Source: Streptomyces fradiae (GTDB lineage Bacteria > Actinomycetota > Actinomycetes > Streptomycetales > Streptomycetaceae). Taken from it: a stretch of DNA of 64,000 nt. Location: the NCBI RefSeq assembly GCF_041270065.1, contig NZ_CP065958.1, positions 7,378,001-7,442,000 of the forward strand, given 5' to 3'. Both the position numbers and the translations under genes were made by a program. Shown here piece after piece: positions 60,977 through 64,000 of this stretch (position 1 is the first letter of the stretch; every line of letters starts with the position of its first letter). The notes below the pieces were generated by a model. It was not told where the DNA came from and made no database searches. It saw only the letters and a program-made list of their open reading frames with translations.

Positions 60977-61665
60977 GGGCGCACTCCGGCCGTCGTGGTC
61001 CCGCGCGTCGGCGCCGGCTCGTCGAGCACCCTGCGCATGTCATGGACCGCCTGCCAGGTGCCCCGCCAGGTGCCGGTCACCTTCGACCGTCCGGCCCGGG
61101 GCAGATACGGCACGTCGACCTCCCGCACCCGCCAGCCCGCGTCGGCCGCCCGCACGACCATCTGGAGCGGGTAGCCGCTGCGCCGGTCGGTGAGCCCGAG
61201 CCCGAGGAGCGCCTCGCGGCGGGCGGCCCGCAGCGGGCCGAGGTCGTGCAGCCGGAGGCCGGTGCGGCGGCGCAGCAGCCAGGAAAGCGCCAGGTTGCCC
61301 GCCCGGGCGTGGACCGGCCAGGCGCCGCGCGCGGTGGGCCGGCGGCGGCCGAGCAGGAGATCGGCGGAGCCGTCGGCCACCGCGGCGACGAGGCCCGGCA
61401 GCAGGCCGGGGTCGAGGGAGGCGTCGCAGTCGCAGAAGCAGACGTACTCGGCGTCGGAGGCGAGCAGCCCGGCGTGGCAGGCGGCACCGAAACCGCGCCG
61501 GGGCTCGGTCACCACGGTGGCCCCGAGGCCGGCCGCGATGCCGGCGGAGCCGTCGCTGGAGCCGTTGTCGACGACGATCGCCCGCCAGCCGGCCGGGATG
61601 CGGGAGAGCACCCAGGGCAGCGCCTCGGCCTCGTCCAGACAGGGAAGGACGACATCTACGGTCAT
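60973..61665 (-). CDS. Family 2 glycosyltransferase
   Basis: 230 residues: VVLPCLDEAEALPWVL (5-20), VVDNGSSDGSAGIAAGLGATVVTEPRRGFGAACHAGL (31-67) and the metal-binding acidic cluster FCDCDASLDP (77-86), matching dolichol/polyprenol-phosphate sugar transferases and similar GT2 enzymes. No membrane helices at the C-terminus. It probably transfers a sugar from a nucleotide donor to a lipid or small acceptor. ATG 61665; GTG 61674 is an alternative. First gene of the operon, divergent from the two-component system. Confidence 0.83.
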   Translation of the reverse strand: MTVDVVLPCLDEAEALPWVLSRIPAGWRAIVVDNGSSDGSAGIAAGLGATVVTEPRRGFGAACHAGLLASDAEYVCFCDCDASLDPGLLPGLVAAVADGSADLLLGRRRPTARGAWPVHARAGNLALSWLLRRRTGLRLHDLGPLRAARREALLGLGLTDRRSGYPLQMVVRAADAGWRVREVDVPYLPRAGRSKVTGTWRGTWQAVHDMRRVLDEPAPTRGTTTAGVRP

Positions 61666-61719
61666 GAGTGTCACGGCTCCCACCGTAGGAAGCAGCCGGT
61701 GGATCGGGGGCGCGGAAGT

Positions 61720-61732
61720 CCTTACGAAACGC
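61720..61732. promoter_or_regulatory. 13-bp motif, copy 2 (candidate response-regulator site)
   Basis: Minus-strand GCGTTTCGTAAGG, 12 of 13 identical to the copy at 57985-57997. It lies in the 133-bp divergent gap between the GT2 operon and the response regulator gene. Confidence 0.55.
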
Positions 61733-61798
61733 GGACGTCGGCCCTCGTACGCCCGGGTGGCGGTGACCCCGTGCGGGGCGGATGCGACGCTGGGCGGC

Positions 61799-62770
61799 AT
61801 GAACGAGCACAGCACCCCCGGGTCCGCGGCCCGGCCCGGGCCCGGGCCCGGGCCCGCGACCTGGTCCGAGGCCCGGCCGGAGTCCCGGGCCGCGAGCCGG
61901 CCGGGGTCCTGGTCCGACTTCCGGCCTGACTCCCGGGCCGAGCCCGGGCCCGCGAGCCGGGCCGAGCCCCGGGCCGAGTTCGGGTCCGGGCCCCAGGCAG
62001 CGCCCCGGTCTGGGGCCCGGTCCGAGCCCGGGCCCGAGGTCCGGCCTGAGACCCGGCCCGCGGCCCGGATCCTGGTCGTGGACGACGATCCGACCGTGGC
62101 CGAGGTGGTGACCGGCTACCTCGACCGGTCCGGGTTCGCGGTGGAGCACGCGGCCGACGGCCCCGAGGCCCTGCTGCGTGCCGGTGAGCGGTGGCCGGAC
62201 CTCGTGCTCCTCGACCTCATGCTGCCGGGCCTGGACGGCCTGGAGGTGTGCCGCAGGCTGCGGGAGACCGGGCCTGTTCCGGTGATCATGCTGACCGCGC
62301 GCGGCGACGAGGAGGACCGGATCACCGGCCTGGAGGTCGGCGCGGACGACTACGTCACCAAGCCGTTCAGCCCGCGCGAGCTGGTGCTGCGGGTCGAGTC
62401 CGTGCTGCGCCGCAGCCGCGCGGCCACCGGACCGGCGGCTCCCCGGCCGGTCCTGCGCGCCGCCGGCCTCACCGTCGACCCGGTCACCCGCCGGGCCACC
62501 CGGGAGGGGCATGAACTCGCTCTCACCCTCAGGGAGTTCGACCTCCTCGCGTATCTTCTGGAGCACCCCGGAGCCGCGCACACCAGGGAGGAACTGATGC
62601 GGCAGGTGTGGGGCTGGGACTTCGGCGACCTGTCCACGGTCACGGTCCACGTCCGGCGCCTGCGCGCCAAGATCGAGGACGACCCGGCCAGGCCCCGGCT
62701 GATCCGGACGGTGTGGGGCGTCGGCTACCGCTTCGAGCCGGAGGGCACGGACGGGGGCGTGGTGTCATGA
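61799..62770 (+). CDS. OmpR-family response regulator with low-complexity N-terminal extension
   Basis: 323 residues, about 90 longer than usual. Residues 91-205 are the receiver domain (ILVVDDDPTV, phospho-acceptor Asp139 in LVLLDLMLPGLDG, MLTARGD, KPFSPREL), and about 222-315 the OmpR winged helix (LTLREFDLLAYLLEHPG, RQVWGWDFGDLSTVTVHVRRLRAKIE). The first 90 are Pro/Gly/Ser/Arg/Glu-rich repeats. No ATG, GTG or TTG lies in frame between 61799 and the receiver, so the extension appears real unless a rare start is used. The stop overlaps the kinase ATG. Confidence 0.88.
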   Translation: MNEHSTPGSAARPGPGPGPATWSEARPESRAASRPGSWSDFRPDSRAEPGPASRAEPRAEFGSGPQAAPRSGARSEPGPEVRPETRPAARILVVDDDPTVAEVVTGYLDRSGFAVEHAADGPEALLRAGERWPDLVLLDLMLPGLDGLEVCRRLRETGPVPVIMLTARGDEEDRITGLEVGADDYVTKPFSPRELVLRVESVLRRSRAATGPAAPRPVLRAAGLTVDPVTRRATREGHELALTLREFDLLAYLLEHPGAAHTREELMRQVWGWDFGDLSTVTVHVRRLRAKIEDDPARPRLIRTVWGVGYRFEPEGTDGGVVS

Positions 62771-63879
62771 AGGACCTCCTGCTGATCGCGGTGTTCGCCC
62801 TGGCCGGGGCCGTGTGCGCCGGGCTCGGCGGAGCGCTGGTGCTCCGCCTCGTACGGCGCCGCTCGGTCGCGGTCTCCCTGACCGTGGTCGCGGCCGTCAC
62901 GGTGACCGCGATGCTCGCCGGGACGCTCGCGGTCGCCCAGGCGATGTTCCTGTCCGCGCACGACCTGTGGGTGGTGACCGTCGTCGTGGCCATGGCGGCG
63001 CTCGTCTCGCTCGGCACCGCCCTGGTCTTGGGCCGCTGGGTGGTGGCCCGCAGCCGGGCCCTCGCCCGCGCCGCGCGCGACTTCGGCGACGGCGGCAGCT
63101 TCGCTGCCCCGGACGGCGCCGCCACCGCCGAACTCGCCGCGCTCACCCGGGAACTGGCCGCCACCAGCGCGAAGCTGGACGCCTCCCGGCGCCGTGAGCG
63201 CTCGCTCGAGGCCTCCCGCCGGGAACTCGTCGCGTGGATCTCCCACGACCTGCGCACCCCGCTGGCGGGACTGCGGGCCATGGCCGAGGCCCTGGAGGAC
63301 GGCATGGCCGCCGACCCCGCCCGCTACCACCGGCAGATCCGCACCGAGGTCGAGCGCCTCACGACCATGGTCACCGACCTCTTCGAGCTCTCCCGCATCC
63401 ACGCCGGCGCGCTGGCCATCAGCCCGAGCCGCATGTCCGTGTACGACCTCGTGGGCGACGCCCTGAGCGGCGCCGACCCGCTCGCCCGCGAGCACGGGGT
63501 GCGTCTGGTGGGGGAGGAGGTCGAAGCGGTGCCCGTCGAGGTGGACGGCAAGGAGATGACCCGGGTCCTCGCGAACCTGCTCGTCAACGCCATCCGCCAC
63601 ACACCGGCCGACGGCACGGTCGCGGTGGCGGCCGAACGGCGTGCCGGCGCCGTCGTCCTGTCCGTCACCGACGGCTGCGGCGGCATCGCCGACGACGACC
63701 TGCCCCGCGTCTTCGACACCGGCTGGCGCGGCACCGAGGCCCGCACCCCACCGGGCGGCGCCGGCCTCGGCCTCGCCATCGTCCGCGGCATCGTCGAGGC
63801 CCACGCGGGCCGCACCGAGGTCCACAACGTCCCCGGCGGCTGCCGCTTCGAGGTCACCCTCCCGGCCGCGCCGCACTGA
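62767..63879 (+). CDS. Membrane sensor histidine kinase
   Basis: 370 residues. Three hydrophobic helices (about 5-27, 37-60, 68-90) with very short loops leave almost no extracellular sensor, so it likely senses a membrane or intramembrane signal. A HAMP-like linker (about 91-140), H-box WISHDLRTPLAGLRAMAEAL (His160), N-box LANLLVNAIRHTPADG and G-boxes TDGCGGI and GGAGLGLAIVRGIVEAHAG follow. Coupled to the response regulator (ATGA). The partner of that regulator beyond doubt; the stimulus is unknown. Confidence 0.9.
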   Translation: MKDLLLIAVFALAGAVCAGLGGALVLRLVRRRSVAVSLTVVAAVTVTAMLAGTLAVAQAMFLSAHDLWVVTVVVAMAALVSLGTALVLGRWVVARSRALARAARDFGDGGSFAAPDGAATAELAALTRELAATSAKLDASRRRERSLEASRRELVAWISHDLRTPLAGLRAMAEALEDGMAADPARYHRQIRTEVERLTTMVTDLFELSRIHAGALAISPSRMSVYDLVGDALSGADPLAREHGVRLVGEEVEAVPVEVDGKEMTRVLANLLVNAIRHTPADGTVAVAAERRAGAVVLSVTDGCGGIADDDLPRVFDTGWRGTEARTPPGGAGLGLAIVRGIVEAHAGRTEVHNVPGGCRFEVTLPAAPH

Positions 63880-64000
63880 CCGCCGCCGACCCCGCTGCCG
63901 CGGGCAGACGGTCGGCCCGCCCCGCACCCCGCCGCCGGCTGCCCCGCGCCTGCCGCCAGGGCCCGGCTGCCCCGAGCCCCGCCGCCGGCCATCCGGCTGC
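63880..64000. other. Non-coding end of window
   Basis: 121 bases of G/C-only-leaning sequence after the kinase stop with CCGCCGGC-type repeats. No gene or clear terminator is visible before the window ends. Confidence 0.4.

Noticed and set aside
61810..62070. Possible CRISPR or satellite array
   Set aside because: The CGGGCC/GGCCCG units are short, irregular and in frame with the response regulator; there are no spacers of constant length.

Overview
The window is very GC-rich, uses GTG and TTG starts often, has short leaders and many 4-base ATGA/GTGA gene overlaps, and carries actinobacterial families throughout (GlnR- and Nur-type boxes, XRE-cupin and FCD-type regulators, DUF6230/DUF6114-like proteins). 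This points to a Streptomyces or close relative chromosome. I see no rRNA, tRNA, CRISPR array, transposase or phage gene; about 60 protein genes fill almost all of it.

Layout. 1-5.1 kb: end of an ornithine-cyclodeaminase-family gene, its GntR/FCD regulator, a PPOX-type flavoenzyme, an overlapping PAP2 phosphatase/diacylglycerol-kinase pair, a GNAT protein and a stand-alone cyclic-nucleotide-binding domain. 5.3-10.5 kb (minus): a tightly overlapped five-gene operon coding for a BacA-like prephenate-decarboxylase homologue, an uncharacterised His/Glu-rich protein, a DMT exporter, an ATP-grasp ligase and a class IV aminotransferase. I read it as a candidate undescribed dipeptide or dihydroaromatic amino acid pathway. 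10.8-14.0 kb: gluABCD-type amino acid ABC transporter. 14.1-20.1 kb: two tandem sulfite-oxidase-like molybdoenzymes, nadE, a VOC protein and a proline iminopeptidase. 20.2-23.2 kb: GntR/LacI hybrid regulator, SIS isomerase and PIG-L deacetylase, with a matching putative operator on both sides of the regulator. 23.3-29.3 kb: VOC protein, thioredoxin-reductase-like enzyme divergent from an XRE-cupin regulator, and a quinone oxidoreductase/two acyl-CoA dehydrogenase operon behind a 21-bp palindrome.

29.3-34.5 kb: nikABCDE-type nickel ABC transporter behind a perfect Nur-type box. 34.6-41.2 kb: small membrane protein, secreted beta-propeller-like protein, VOC protein, phosphodiester glycosidase with an anomalous start, membrane protein, NUDIX hydrolase and YVTN lipoprotein. 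41.5-44.7 kb: a homologue of Bacillus Cyt cytolytic toxins, lactate-monooxygenase-like FMN enzyme, imine-reductase-like enzyme and HxlR regulator. 44.8-49.8 kb: DUF6114/DUF6230-like pair, TetR, secreted protein, and amtB-glnK behind a four-block GlnR box. 49.9-56.6 kb: an uncharacterised catabolic gene set (M24 metallo-hydrolase, acyl-CoA synthetase, MFS, DUF1254 protein) with a divergent AraC regulator. 56.4-63.9 kb: GT-C glycosyltransferase, b-type-cytochrome/sulfite-oxidase fusion, membrane protein, methyltransferase, two GT-A-type glycosyltransferases and a two-component system, linked by one 13-bp motif present in both divergent promoter regions.

Function calls rest on motifs and family patterns read by eye; no database search was run. 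Operators are inferred from symmetry, known consensus patterns or repeated occurrence.
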